Shown: positions 12,310-23,494 of the stretch, in pieces
Numbering within the stretch: the first letter of the stretch is position 1
Layout of the letters: each line of letters opens with the position of its first letter
Source: Protopterus annectens
Taxonomy: Eukaryota; Chordata; Ceratodontiformes; Protopteridae
Direction of reading: 5' to 3'
NCBI RefSeq assembly: GCF_019279795.1
Contig: NC_056744.1
Span: 900,299,904 to 900,363,903 of the forward strand
Length of the DNA stretch: 64,000 bases
Notes under the pieces: generated by a model
What the model was told of the DNA's origin: nothing
Seen by the model: only the letters and a program-made list of their open reading frames with translations
The model's database searches: none
Program-made: the position numbers and the translations under genes

Positions 12310-13080
12310 GCATCTGTTGATGGGGCATTCAGTCTTTCCTATATCATCATGGACCTAATAAAGAAGGATATAGGGAATCTCCAAACTCTGGATCCCACAC
12401 AGTTTGGTTTTGTGAAGGGTAGATCATACCTGCTCATCTTGGTCAACTTCACTGAGTCAGTCCCCAGACCTGTGAATGAAGGCAAGGTGGTTCATACAGC
12501 CTACCTTGATCTGACCAAGGCCTTTTATACCACTCCTCACTCAGGGATCATAGAAAAACTCACTAAGCTAGGCATCAACCCCTATATCACAAAGTGGGGT
12601 GCAAACTGGCTCACAGAGAGAACCCACAGTGTGAAAGTAGTTGACTCCAAGTCAGACTGCCGACCAGTCATGAGTGGAGTCCCACAGGGTTCAGCCTTGG
12701 GTCCTCTCCTGTTTGGTATCTACTTCTCTGAAGTCCATGCCAAGATGAAGGGACTCTGGCTGACAAACTTCACAGACGATTGCAAGCTGGGAGCTATTAT
12801 TAACTCCCCAAGTGATGTTGGCATCCTACAGGAAGTCCTCACTGAGACCAATGACTGGTGTCAGAACCATGGCCTTAAGCTCAATGCCAAAAAATGTGTT
12901 GTAATCCCCTTTGGGAAAAAAAACAGTTCCCATGAATTACCACATCAATGGTAGTTCACTGAACACAGAAGGTGTTATAAGAGATCTGGGAACACAGGTT
13001 GACAGCAACCTCTCTTTTGACCACCACATTGCCATTGTGGTCAGAAAATCCTTCTATGTAGCACATGTCATTACTAAGGT
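12310..13080 (+). pseudogene. CR1-like LINE reverse transcriptase fragment
   Basis: A 228-codon frame (12268-12954) plus an overlapping frame (12911-13105) carry CR1/L2-group RT. Motifs are FGFVKGRSYL, AYLDLTKAF, MSGVPQGSALGPLLF and LTNFTDDCKLGA. The catalytic FADD is FTDD here. A one-base shift in an A-run near 12920 moves the last part into another frame. The 5' part of RT, the endonuclease, and the C-terminus are absent. It stops abruptly at 13080, where an oppositely oriented CR1 3' end begins. Confidence 0.85.
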
Positions 13081-13082
13081 TC

Positions 13083-13930
13083 ATAGGTTCATAGGTGTGT
13101 ACTAGGCTAATGGCCCTGCGGCCTTTACAAGCCTAGCCATATAATTACCCTGGCATAGTGCCACCCAAACTTAGTTCCCAGTGCCTCTGTTGAGTAGAGC
13201 CACTGGTGTTATCCCTGGGGTGAATTTTCTGTTTCCCATCCACTCATCAAGATTTTTCTTGAAGAAGGTCAGCGAAGTGCTTTGCTTGACATGTATGGGA
13301 AGTCTGTTCCATAGCATGGGCAGCCTCTGGGTTATGAACCTATCCCTCCAACATGTTCTGTTAATTGTGGTAATGAGGTTGAGGTCTCTGGAGCATGTGG
13401 TGCAGAAGGATTGGGATTTCTTTAGATCTAGCATTTCTAACAGAGCTGGGTCAGACATGGCTTTGTAAATCAAGCCGAGATCGCCTCTAAGTAGGCAATA
13501 TGAGACAGAGAATAGTTGGAGTTTTTTGAGTCTGTCCATATAGGACAAGTGTTTAAGGCCTAGGATCCTCTTTGTGTGGTACTTTTGTGGCCTCTCCAGT
13601 TGTTGCAGGTGTCTAGTGAGGTACATGCCAAATGGGGCATTGTACTCAATGATTGGCCTAATGAGGGAGGAGTAGAAGGAGACAATGACCTCTTTATTCC
13701 TGGATGCAAAACCCTTAGTAATGAGATGTGCCACATAGAAGGACTTTCTGACCACAGTGGCAATGTAGTGATCAAAAGAGAGGTTGTTATCTACTTGTGT
13801 TCCCAGAGCTCTTATAATGCCTTCTGTGTTCAGTGGACTAACATCAATGAGGTAATTTATGGGAACTGGGTTTTTCCCAAAGGGATGATGACACATTTTG
13901 TTGCTCTCAGAACCATATTTGAGCAACATA
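13083..13930 (-). pseudogene. CR1-like LINE, C-terminal region and 3' UTR
   Basis: The minus frame carries the region downstream of CR1 RT: LSFDHYIATVVRKSFYVAHL, then HLQQLERPQKYHTKRILGLK, then WRDRFITQRLPMLWNRLP and FKKNLDEWMG, ending in a stop near 13171. The 3' UTR ends at 13083 in two copies of an 8-bp TTCATAGG repeat, which reads CCTATGAA on the element's strand, the kind of short terminal repeat CR1 elements end with. The first 84 codons of the 330-codon frame (above 13930) belong to the PLE. Confidence 0.85.
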
Positions 13931-15311
13931 CTATGTTCATTAGTTAAAATGGAACACCCTTCCTTGTTATCATTTATTCCTCCACTATAATTTTTGGAAA
14001 GTTTTTTACCTCTCCACTTAATAATTTCACTGTAAAGGTCATTTAAAATTTGTTCTGAATCATCTCTTTCAATAAACATTTGTTTTAATATCCTTAATTC
14101 ACATTCCAAATCATGGTTATCAGATATAATCCTGGCTAACCAAACCAGTTGGCCACTGACCAAACTTTCTTTCTGCTTAAATGGGTAACAGCAATAAAGT
14201 TTAAATAATTATTACAAAAAGTAGGCTTACTATATAATTTAGACTTAAATTCCTGCTTATCAAAGTCTTTCATTATTAACACATTGAGATAATTAATGCC
14301 CTGATAAGAAACGTCGTAGGTGAATTTCAAGAACTTAGTAGTGCCGTTAATATAAGCAATACATTCTTCTAATATTACTTAATCTCCATTCTATATTATA
14401 AAGATATCATCCAAAAATCATAACATAGGTTACTAAAGAGGAACTGAGCAAAGACTTGAAGACATATTTCTGCTTACAATTCCACATAGTAATATCTGCA
14501 TAAAGTGGAGCACATGATGTATACATAGCGACCCCAGTAATCTGCCTGAAATAGTTTCCTTCAAAAAGATGAAATTGTTGCTCAATAGAAATTTCACGAG
14601 ATCACAACACAAATTAACATCTTCATTCACCAAATTACTATTTTTACTTAAGAATTCTCAAAACCATTCCATAAATATGTCATGGGAAATACAGGAGAAT
14701 AAATTACAAACATTAATAGTTACTAAATACCAACTATTATTAAAAAACTCTGGCTTAATACACCCTAATAAATCCCATGAGTCCCTTAATGTGTATTTAT
14801 ACAATGTTCTAAACTTTCTTATTTTGGCATCTATAATCAACACCAAGAGATGTCTTTTACATCCACCAGCTGTCACAATAGGTCAGATAAACAGATCATT
14901 GATACATTTGTGGACGTTAGGGATATCAAAAATACTATGCACTATACGGTGTTCTACTTTTAAGACATTATAAGTATCATAATCACTTGCCCCTTCCATC
15001 AATAGATAATGAATATGAGCATCAGTTCTACTATAGGCTACATTAATTTCATTTTTAGATGCTATGATATATTGCTGATCATTATTAAGCAAAACAAACA
15101 TATTTCTGGAATAATCAATAGCCTGCATAAGCACAAATCCCCCTTCCTCATTGGGTTTCATAACTCTAATCTCTCTATTACTTACAGTTTCTCTCAAAAG
15201 CTCATTTTCACCATAGGTCAAATTTCCTTTACACCTATGGTAGGTCCCCAGTAACCACCTATGAATAGCACTTGTAAATAATCTTTCAAATAAAGTAAGG
15301 AAGGGGTGCAA
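13931..15311 (-). pseudogene. Penelope-like reverse transcriptase fragment (PLE-1)
   Basis: PLE RT blocks appear in the expected order on the minus strand. First is MKPNEEGGFVLMQAIDYSRN, the counterpart of the KADKGG-Y motif (about 15130). It is followed by LLNNDQQY and by IPNVHKCI, the PKVHK block (about 14910). Next come NNFIFL and, in another frame, VAM-TSCAPLYAD (about 14540). Then come GINYLNVLIMKDF and LYSKPTF (about 14300-14220), and finally VWLARIISDN (about 14140). Several frame changes occur and the catalytic YxDD region is unreadable. The CR1 boundary is near 13930. Confidence 0.75.
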
Positions 15312-15708
15312 AGGGGAGTTTACTTTATAATTTCATTTGTTTTAACCAGGTTATAACTATGAAATGACCTTTGTGAGCATGTCTACACTTTTACTGAGAT
15401 ATATATCTGTGATGCCCATGCCCTGGCCCAGCAATCAAGGAGCCTCAATCCTCACCACCAACACCAGTGAGGGGCATCTCATATAGGAGGAAAGGATAAC
15501 AAATATACACAGTAAAGTGCAATTTCCCTTAAGAGCACACAGAGATCACAGTCAGTCCGGGGCTGGTCGCTCCCTTGCTCTCTAGGTCCCCAATAAGACT
15601 TCCCACTGGCACAGCTATAAGGTCCAGATCTCAGCCTAGTGGGCAAGATAAAACCTCCAGCACCCTTTCTGTCCAACCAGTGCTTCTTGTCCCTGCCCAA
15701 GTAGCTGG

Positions 15709-15710
<2 letters not shown>

Positions 15711-15783
<73 letters not shown>
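15711..15783. repeat. (CA)n microsatellite inside the LTR
   Basis: 73 bases of uninterrupted CA repeat. The matching position of the other LTR has an expanded version (about 23795-23882), so the microsatellite belongs to the LTR. Frames running through it are artefacts. Confidence 0.98.
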
Positions 15784-15785
<2 letters not shown>

Positions 15786-16624
15786 TGAGAAGAGTTTATA
15801 CAACCACACAGACACTCCTGGGGAAGGCTAGCACAGGCTCTCCAGCTGTGCCCCTTTTTCCCAGACTATACAGTAGTATCAGCTGCCACCACCTACTAAT
15901 ATTTAACAGCTACTCAAAGGGCCTTAAAAGGGTGTCCAATTATTACTGCACAATATTATTATCCAACTGGTAAGTGTGACTAAACAGTCAAGGCTTATTA
16001 GAGTGACTTGACACAGGATCAGTATATACATGCAATGTACTCTGGAGCTTAAATTATCTCTACACAAAATAGCCACAGTTAAAGGGGTTTAAAAATATTT
16101 AATAATAAATAATTAAAAAACACAAAACAATACTTTTTACTACACAATGCTAGTCAAGAGTTCAGAGATCACAGAGAAATGCTTAAAATAAATCAGTAGT
16201 ACATTTCTGACATCACAGAAAAACACTTAGTCTAATCTTTCTAGTTTCTAGCTATTTCTAAGAGAAAACACACTTCTAAAATAACTTACTTATAGATCAA
16301 GGCAGAGTGCTGTGAGTTGGATAGTCAAGTCAAAAATACTTAATAATCTCTGGTTCTCACTGTTTAAATTGAAACTGCAGTCCTGCTAAACATTACATCA
16401 TATTTTACACTTTCCTGGTGCTCCCAGGCTGACAGAAACTGCATTTACATTATTTTACACAGAGCAATATGTAGAACATGTAAATTCTGGTCATTAACTT
16501 TAGCCTTAAAAGATAAACTTACATATGGAGCAAAGGAAGTACTGAGTTGGATGGTCAAGACAAAAATGCTTAATGCTCTCTGATTCTCTCTGTTTTTAAA
16601 ATCACATTCCTGGTTCACATTACA

Positions 16625-18099
16625 CATCAGACTGTCAGCAGGCAGTTCTATGGCAAGATCAACTGTCCCCTCTATTACCAGTAGGCATAGATGTCCCCTA
16701 AGGGTCCATCCTAGGACCTCTGTTATTTTCACTATTTACTAACCAGATATCCTCATCCACACTGCCTGCCTCAGTTGTGCTATATGCAGATGATACCACC
16801 ATTATATGTGCCTACATGAGCTAAAAGCCATAACCCCAAAACACTTTTCCTTAGCTGAAGTATGGTTCACTAACATAAAACTAATTCTTAATCCCAAAAA
16901 AACAAACTCATTCTCTTTAGTCCTGGTAGATCTCCTCCACCAAATAATGATTTTACCATAACATCTAGAGATAACATACCAATCACCCCAACAACACACA
17001 CAAAACTATTAGGTGTTGAAATTGACAATAATCTAAAATTTGACATACATATAGCCCAAACAATTAAGAAAGTTAGCAAAAAGCTCGGTCTCCTCTACAG
17101 GAATAGACAGTTTATCACGAGACCCAGCAAAGCCACCTTAGCAAGAACTCACTTCTTATCCATTCTCCTTTATGCCTCCCCTATCTTAACTAATCTTTGC
17201 CACAGCGAACTAAACAAATTGGAATCCTGCTACAACAAGATTGCCAAATTTGCTACTGATGCCTCTCATAGATCCCATCACTGTCTTGCCCTCAAGCAAC
17301 TAAATTGGCTTGAATTACCTCAACTACTATTCAACCAACTCTCAATAGCTCACAAGCTCTACTACCTCCCTGACAAAACCCCAGCACTTCAGAACCTAAT
17401 TCACCCCTACACCACCACCAGAACCTTAAGATATAATTATCAGAACCACATAAATGTCATCAAATGCAAAAAATGATGCGGGTAAATTTCTCTTTACCTG
17501 CACCATTGCCAGAACCTGGAATTCACTCCCAAGCCACATAACGTCCACCACCTCCACTTCCCAATTAAAAAAAAACTTCAAAAAACCCACTACATAAATA
17601 ACTGGCATTGCACATGTTACTCCCCAGGCTAGGCCATACCACTGCACTGATGCTAGGATTCTGCTAGGGATCAAATAGCTGCTCCTTATGTCCTGTTGCT
17701 AGAAATCTGCTTAGTATCAAATGGTTGCTACCCAAGTAAAAAAAAAAATATTTGTTATTTTTTTTATACTTATATGAATATTGGCTTACTGCCAGAAAAA
17801 AATTAGAAATTGTTAATCTCTTCTAACTATGTTCAAATATATTCACTGTTCTCTTATTTGGTACTGTTTTTGTAACTACATCTGTATTTGGAGCCATCTG
17901 CAGTCAGTTGTATTCCTTATATGTATCTTATATGTGTATTATTATGTTGCCTTATATGCTACTGTTTTGTCTCTATGGAATTGTATTGTTTGCTTGGAGC
18001 TTTTCTCCCCAGGCCTCCAATGAAAATGGACCTGTGTCCAGTTGGACTTTACCAGTTAACAAATGTAAAATAAAATAAAATAAAATAAAAAATAAATAA
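16625..18099 (+). mobile_element. L2-like LINE fragment inside the LTR
   Basis: The plus strand reads a broken L2-group RT: GSILGPLLFSLFTNQI preceded by a stop in the V-P-Q-G box (16690-16760), then YADDTTI (about 16790). The C-terminal domain with NSLPSH (about 17530) comes in other frames. The tail holds the family's shared 3' end (AGTTGGACTTTACC..ACAAATGTAAAA) and ends in (TAAAA)n and (TAAA)n. ATTACA flanks it at 16619-16624 and 18100-18105, a target duplication. The matching start of this L2 also occurs in the other LTR at about 24446-24497. Confidence 0.82.
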
Positions 18100-18462
18100 A
18101 TTACATCATTCTTCACACCTCCCTGGGTTCCCAGGGTAACAGAAACTACCTTTACATTCTTCACCTCTGGGCAGAAACCAGAGCAATAAAGGACATTTAT
18201 GCATGAAAATTCTGGCCATTAACTCTGGCCTTAAAACAATAGCAAGAATTCCTTCAACTAGACTGTCCGGAGCCGTGTTTACATCAAAGGGTCACAACAT
18301 GCTTTACGTGGTCAGTAGAGTGCACTGTTGTTAAATATTTTTCAGTTCCACATGTAACACTATTTTTACCACTTAAGATAACAAGCCTGTGGTTTACATT
18401 AATATTTACAGATGACAGAATGATCTATAAAATTCTATCTAGCTAGGCTGGTAGCCTTCACA

Positions 18463-18475
18463 CCCCCCCCCCCCC
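18463..18475 (-). promoter_or_regulatory. Polypurine tract before the 3' LTR
   Basis: Thirteen consecutive G on the minus strand sit immediately before the TGTGAAGG LTR start and after the RNase H stop. This is the position of the plus-strand primer in LTR elements. A pure G tract is unusual for this role, and homopolymer length may be a sequencing estimate. Confidence 0.7.
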
Positions 18476-18550
18476 GGAGAACTCAAGCTAGTTTTTCAAG
18501 TGACCCTTGAGAAACGCTGCTTGAGGGAGTTAGGTCTATCTGAGTATACC

Positions 18551-20124
18551 TTACCCCATTCCCTGTTTTGAGAGCCCATCTGATTTGGCATTGTTAATCC
18601 CACTGCGGTGCTGCACTGACATATCATATGCTTGCAACCCTAGGCTCCATCTTAGCAACTTGACATTTTGCTGGCTGGTTCTGGGTAACCGTGTTAGGGG
18701 GTTGTGATCTGTCATAACAGTGAATTTTCTTCCATACAGATAAGGCTGAAGTTTCTGCAGTGCCAACACTATGGCTAGACATTCCTTTTCTACAGCTGCA
18801 TAGCATTCCTCCCTGGGTTGGAGCCTATGACTGAGATAAACCACTGGGTGCTCTTCTCTCTTTGAAGAAATCTGGCTAAGAACAGCCCCCATCCCATGGT
18901 TTGAAGCATCCATCTGCACAACAAAGTCATTGCTGTAATCTGGACTGGCTAACACAGGGGGTCCTCCCAAAGCTTCTTTAAGCTTCTGGAATGCCTGCTC
19001 ACATGCTGGGGTCCACACTACCTTATCTGGCGTGTTCTTCCTTGTGAGGTCTGTGAGGGGAGCAGCTATGGTACTATAACTGGGGATGAACAGGTGCAGG
19101 CCATGCCTGAATGGCTTCCACTTTGGCAGGTTCTGGCCTTATCTTACCACTCCCTGCTCTATGTTCTAGGTAGGAGACCTCTGCCATACCCACCTGACAT
19201 TTGCTTGGCTTAATGGTCAACCTTGCCGTCTGTAGTCTGCCCAGCACCTCCCTGACATGCTGAAGGTTCTCTGGCCAGGAATGTGTGTAGATGGCAATAT
19301 CATCTAGATAAGGGCGGCACAGTGGTGCAGCGGTTGCAGCTGGGCGCAGCCTCACAGAGTTCTTCTCTTTCTTGATTTCTCAGCTGGCTCTTCTGTGTGT
19401 TGTGTTGTGTGTTTGTGTTGTGTTGGGTTTCCTCTCCTCCTCGGTCCTCCTCTCCACATTCCAAGACATGCATCTGAGCATTCTCCCCGGGGCCTCTGAA
19501 AAAACAGGCTCTGTGGAACCTAGTCGGACATTCCCGGTCAACAAATGTTAAATAAAATAAATAAAATAAATAAAAATAAGCAAGAGCAAACCCTCCTGCC
19601 CCTGCTAGGATATGATCTACCAGCCTCTGGAAAGTCATTGGGGCATTCTTCATCCCAAAGGGCATCCTTGTGAACTCATACAAGCCAAAAGGAGTCACAA
19701 AGGCTGATTTCTCTCTAGCACTGGGAGTCAAGGGCACCTGCCAGTAACCCTTGGTAAGATCAGTGGTTGTAAGATACTTAGCCCCACCCAGGTGCTCTAG
19801 GGCCTCATCCGTCCTGGGCATGGGGTAAGCATCTGACTCTGTGTGACTATTTAATTTCCTGTAGTCCACACAGAACCTGGTGCTGCCATCCTTCTTTGGC
19901 ACCAGCACCACTGGGGAGGCCCAGGGACTGTTGGACTTTTGAATCACCCCTAGTTCCAACACCTCCTGTATCTCCTCCCTCAGAGTCTGTTTGACACTCT
20001 CAGGCACTCTATAAGGGGCCTGCCTAATAGGCCTTTGGGTCCTGTATCCACCTAGTTCTGCCCCAGGTGGGTGCACCCTGTTTTCCCAGTGAACATGTCC
20101 CCAAATTCCTGCAACACTGCTCAT
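18551..20124 (-). pseudogene. pol: Gmr1-like Ty3 reverse transcriptase and RNase H
   Basis: The minus strand runs from the RT N-terminal QAPYRVPES block (about 20030), through SPWASPVVLVPKKDGSTRFC, DLTKGYWQVPL and MPFGMKNAPMTFQRL, to the catalytic YLDD (about 19305). RNase H follows with QMDASNHGMGAVLSQ, EKECLAIV, TDHNPL and HRSGINNAKSDGLSKQ, then a stop at 18551. The chain is cut by a SINE (19313-19575) just before YLDD and by a frame change near 19060. RNase H is followed directly by the purine tract and LTR, with no integrase after it. The RT start is fused to the integrase end upstream, so this is one polyprotein. Confidence 0.92.
19313..19575 (+). mobile_element. SINE with L2-type 3' tail, inserted in Ty3 RT
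   Basis: It starts GGCGGCACAGTGGTGCAGCG, the head of tRNA-derived fish/amphibian SINEs, and ends with the tail shared by the local L2-like LINEs (GTCGGACATTCCCGG, ACAAATGT) plus (AAATA)n. It is flanked by ATAAG at 19308-19312 and 19576-19580 and splits RT between A-Y of the AYLDD motif. Sharing the L2 tail suggests mobilisation by that LINE. Confidence 0.85.
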
Positions 20125-21560
20125 ATTTGTCGAACCTGGGTAGGAAACAGGTGCTGGGACATTGCTACCCCTTCCACTGAGGTGTCAGCCCGAGCCTCAC
20201 TGAGGAGATCAGTCCCCAGATCTCCCTCAGACTCCTCCTGCAATCCACTGCAAATGCTCAGCAGAAAGGCCTCCCTATCATGGTAAGGTTTCATCATGTT
20301 AACATGGTACAATTTGTACCCCTGCCTTCTGCCTATCAGTTCCACCATGTAGTTAACATCACTTACCTTTCTTACCACCTTGTAGGGTCCCTCCCAAGCT
20401 GCTTGCAGCCTGTTGTGTCTGACAGGAACGAGAACCATTACCTGCTGCCCCACAGCATACTCTCTAACTCGAGCATTCCTGTCATGCCACACCTTTTTCT
20501 GTTGTTGGGCTTCTGCCAGGTTCTCCTGGGCCAAGCCCACGAATTCCCTAAGCCTTGTCCTGAGGTTTAGGATGTATTCCACAACAGACTCCTTGTGAGA
20601 CATGCACTCACCTTCCCACTCATCTTGAATTAAATCTAGAGGTTCCCTCACCCTATGCCCATACAGCAACTCAAAGGGTGAAAAACCTGTGGATTCCTGG
20701 GGAACTTCTCTTTAAGCAAACAGCAGATGGGGTAAATATTTGTCCCACTCCCTCTTAAACTGATCTGCAAATGCCTGTAGCATGGACTTGATTGCAGAGT
20801 TTAACCTCTCAACAAGACCATTAGTCTGGGGATGGTAGGAGGTAGTCTTCATGTCCTTCACCCCACATGATTTCCACAGGCAAGCCAGCAGGTCTGAAAT
20901 GAAATTTGCATCTCTGTCAGTCAGTATTTCTTTTGGGAAACCTACCCTGCTGAAAATCACTAACAAAGCATTTGCCACCTTCTCTGCCTCAATGGAGGAC
21001 AAAGCTACTACCTCAGGGTATCGTGTAGCATAATCCACTATCACTAGGATATACTTTTTCACTGTGGAACTTGGGATACAAAGAGGACCCACAATATCCA
21101 TAGCTACCCCCTGAAATGGCTCCTCAATCACTGGAAAAGGCATCAAAGGAGCTCTCACCTTGTCTCTTGCCTTGCCTACCTCTTGGCACTGCTCACAGGT
21201 CCTGCAGTACCCTGTTACATCTCTGGAAATTCCAGGCTAATAGAAGTTCTGCATAATACGCCTCTTTGTACGTTTTATGCTCATATGACCTGAAAAGGGA
21301 ATATCATGGGCCATGGCTAGAAGTGCCAGATGGTAGGCTCTAGGCACTACCAACTGGTGTATGCTTTCACCTTCTAGCCCTCCCTCAGGGGTCCACTCTC
21401 TGTATAGTAACCCTTTGTCCCAGTAATACGATTCCCCCTTTCCTTGAGAATCAGGTGCCTCCCTAGCTACCTGCCTCAGGCCTTGCAATGTAGGGTCTGA
21501 GAGCTGACCCTGTCTCAACTCTCTCCTTGTACCCCTTCCCAGCTTCCCTTCCACAGGAAG
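20125..21560 (-). pseudogene. pol: Gmr1-like Ty3 integrase, located upstream of RT
   Basis: The minus strand gives a complete integrase. The zinc-binding region holds H..SGH (about 21280) and CRTCEQC (about 21190). The core has Asp in AMDIVGP, Asp in LTDRDANF, and Glu in TNGLVERLN. The C-terminal GPYKVV domain ends HVNMMKPYHD (about 20280). Two single-codon stops break it: FY-stop-PGI near 21238 (Trp expected, TAG) and FA-stop-REVP near 20712 (TAA). Otherwise the triad is intact. Integrase joins element cDNA to the genome. It precedes RT, the reverse of normal Ty3 order and the known arrangement of Gmr1-like elements. Confidence 0.92.
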
Positions 21561-22085
21561 TCTGGCATCCTCTGACAGTGGTGCCTCACTGTCAGCCTGG
21601 GTACTACTACTCACCTCTACCTTTGCAGTCACTCTGTCCAAAGGGCCATCAGTACCCCCAAGCAGCTGTGGTTCACCTTCAGTCTCACTGCTACAGAGTA
21701 GCTCCCTCCCTGAAGTAACCACCCCACCAGTCCTGGCTGGAAGTATGCAGTCTGTCTGGGTCTCCCCCAGGCTACCAGACTTACCTGCTTGTCTCCAAGT
21801 CTGACTGCGTGTAACTGCACAAGCACAGGGTACTGCATTATGAAAATCATTCCCTATCAGGACCTCTGCAGGCATATCCTCAAAAACACCTGCTTGCTGA
21901 CTTCCTTTTCCACCCTCCCAGTCAAGGTGAACCCTAGCCAAAGGTATTTGGAATGGGATCCCTCCTAAAGCCCTGACTGGAGTAGACTGCCCAGGCAAGT
22001 AGTGCTCCTCTGTAACCATTGCAGGCTATACAATGGTTATATCCGAGGCTGTGTCTCTCTTGGCAATGGCCTCTTTGCCATTCAC
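21561..22085 (-). pseudogene. pol: Gmr1-like Ty3 protease and protease-integrase linker
   Basis: The minus frame near 22050 reads KRDTASDITIV, matching the D-T/S-G-(A/S)-D-I-T-L protease loop with Gly changed to Ala. A stop follows a few codons later. Then comes MVTEEHYLPGQ and AEVLIGNDF, the second protease hallmark (about 21860). A long linker rich in charged residues leads into the integrase zinc region without a stop in the 260-codon frame. Protease would release Gag and Pol products. The G-to-A change and the stop suggest inactivity. Confidence 0.72.
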
Positions 22086-23268
22086 TACAATAGGATATAA
22101 CCTCTGGTGGTAGTTTGGTACCCTTGTTGTCCCAGGGCAACCTACTATTGGCATTTTGTCTTTCCCACTTACTGGCACCCTCACCTTTTGTTTCCCAGCT
22201 TGCCTCCATGGACATCTCTATGCCACATGACCCCACTGGTTGCATTCAAAACATTTAACCCTAGCTCCTGGACATGTACCTAGACTAGTGGCTTTCCTGC
22301 TACTGGCAGATTCTGTTGGGGCAGTCTGGGCTACCCACCATGGGTTCTTTTAGACCCATAAGCAGTGCTGGGGGTCCCTTTCCTGTGCAGGGCTGCCCTG
22401 TTTGCCAGGTATAGGTCTCCATTCTTCCCCAACTCATCTGAAGTAGCACATTGTCTATCAGCTAACCAGATCCTCATGTCCTCAGGTAAAGTGCTAAGGG
22501 CTTGTTCCATCACCAAAAGGTCTGCCAGCTCTTCAAAAGTGGTGACCTGATATCCACTCACCCGCCTATAGAAATAAGTGCTTAGTTCAGCAACATATTC
22601 ACACACACTTTCATCTGCCTTGTGTCTATGCTCACAAAACTTTTTTCTATACGTTTCAGGTGTTAGCTTAAATAATTCTAATAAGTGATTTTTAACAGCA
22701 GTATAATCGAAACATGCAACGTCAGATATTTTTGACAAAACAGTTACAGCTTTACCATGGAGTAAGGGGGTCAGGAACCATACACAGAGTCTTTGGTCAA
22801 CACCATACTGTTTGTATACCCTCTCAAACATATGAATGAAACTATCAAAATGATCCCCCTCTTTAAACTGCGGAAAAAAATTACTGTCCTTTTGTGCTTC
22901 TGGGGTCCAGTTACTCCCTTCCCCATTATCTCCATGACTCTGACGAATAGTCAGCATTTCCCTCTCATGCCTCCTCTACCACTCCTTTTCCTTGGCTTCT
23001 ATCTCCAAACGCCTGGCCTCCAACTCAAGTCTCTTTAGCTCCAGATGGATTTTTAAGTCCTCTGCAAAAAGGTTGAGCTGTCTATTCTCTGAGGGTATTA
23101 TATCTCCACTGCCACTCTGATTGTCCTCCTGGTTGCTGTTTTCTGATGCAACTGTAACCAAGGCTGCAATCAGGTCTGCCTTAGTCAGGTTTCCATGCAC
23201 CAGTCTCCTAGCCTGGCACATCTCAGTCAGCTGGCTCCTTGTCAGCTTTCCATACTACTCTGCTGACA
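22086..23268 (-). pseudogene. gag: Gmr1-like Ty3 gag with SCAN-like capsid and zinc knuckle
   Basis: The ATG at about 23268 follows the leader, but codon 5 is TAG. The N-terminal part is charged and coiled-coil-like (LELKRLELEARRLEIEAKEK). The middle (22957-22331) is a capsid with LFKLTPETYRKKF and ADLLVMEQAL, close in pattern to the SCAN domain. SCAN domains of vertebrate zinc-finger proteins are known to derive from Gmr1-like capsids. A CCHC knuckle lies near 22230 (CFECNQWGHVA-stop-RC), with one sense codon replaced by TAG. A frame change separates capsid from knuckle. Gag forms the cytoplasmic particle. Confidence 0.85.
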
Positions 23269-23494
23269 TGCTGCCTGCTCACCCTGACTAACTAAGCTAA
23301 CAAAAGAAATAAAACAATTGTTATCTGAACTCTGAGTATTCACTGCATGGCTAATTTAGAGTACAAAACACCTTCAAAGCTCACTGTACACAAGCTACAG
23401 GAATTCACTCTACCCACACCACTACAAGCCAATTAGTATTTGCCAACCAATTAATATGTGATGTGGATATCTCACCATTGCCAAACAATTAATA
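23269..23494 (-). other. Leader of the Gmr1-like element
   Basis: Non-coding stretch between the 5' LTR end and the gag ATG. A 23-bp segment with one mismatch is directly repeated at 23441-23463 and 23479-23502, the second copy overlapping the LTR terminus. A TTGGCAA in each copy could be part of a primer-binding site, but I could not match it to a tRNA. Confidence 0.55.

Larger units (their letters stand above)
11650..15330 (-). mobile_element. Penelope-like element 1, interrupted by CR1 fragments
   Basis: The minus strand carries a PLE from RT N-terminal region (15311) to a 3' end with a hammerhead-like core and AATAAA (11697-11756). Two CR1 pieces (12310-13080 and 13083-13930) lie inside it. 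The sequence between 11760 and about 12260 is presumed PLE 3' region, including a decayed endonuclease part that I cannot confirm. PLEs are retroelements whose protein combines a telomerase-like RT with a GIY-YIG endonuclease. Confidence 0.7.
15408..18462 (-). repeat. 3' LTR of the Gmr1-like Ty3 element, containing an L2 insertion
   Basis: On the element's strand the LTR begins TGTGAAGG at 18462, directly after a 13-G tract, and ends GGCATCACA at 15408. TGTGA/TCACA is a 5-bp terminal inverted repeat of the LTR. Bases 15408-16624 match the other LTR (23495-24445) along their length, apart from an extra segment of about 220 bp here. That segment is an imperfect tandem repeat (16285-16510 resembles 16511-16624 plus 18100-18240). 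An L2 LINE fragment occupies 16625-18099. Without the L2 the LTR would be about 1.6 kb. Confidence 0.85.

Noticed and set aside
15479-15781. Cysteine/valine-repeat open frame on the minus strand and threonine/histidine repeat frame on the plus strand
   Set aside because: They translate the (CA)n microsatellite. The same applies near 23566-23993, 26425-26796 and 45127-45348.
20125-21560. Integrase from a second, separate Ty3 element inserted upstream of RT
   Set aside because: Integrase runs directly into RT with no LTR, tail or duplicated protease between, RNase H leads straight to the LTR, and the gag is of the SCAN-like type known from Gmr1-like elements.
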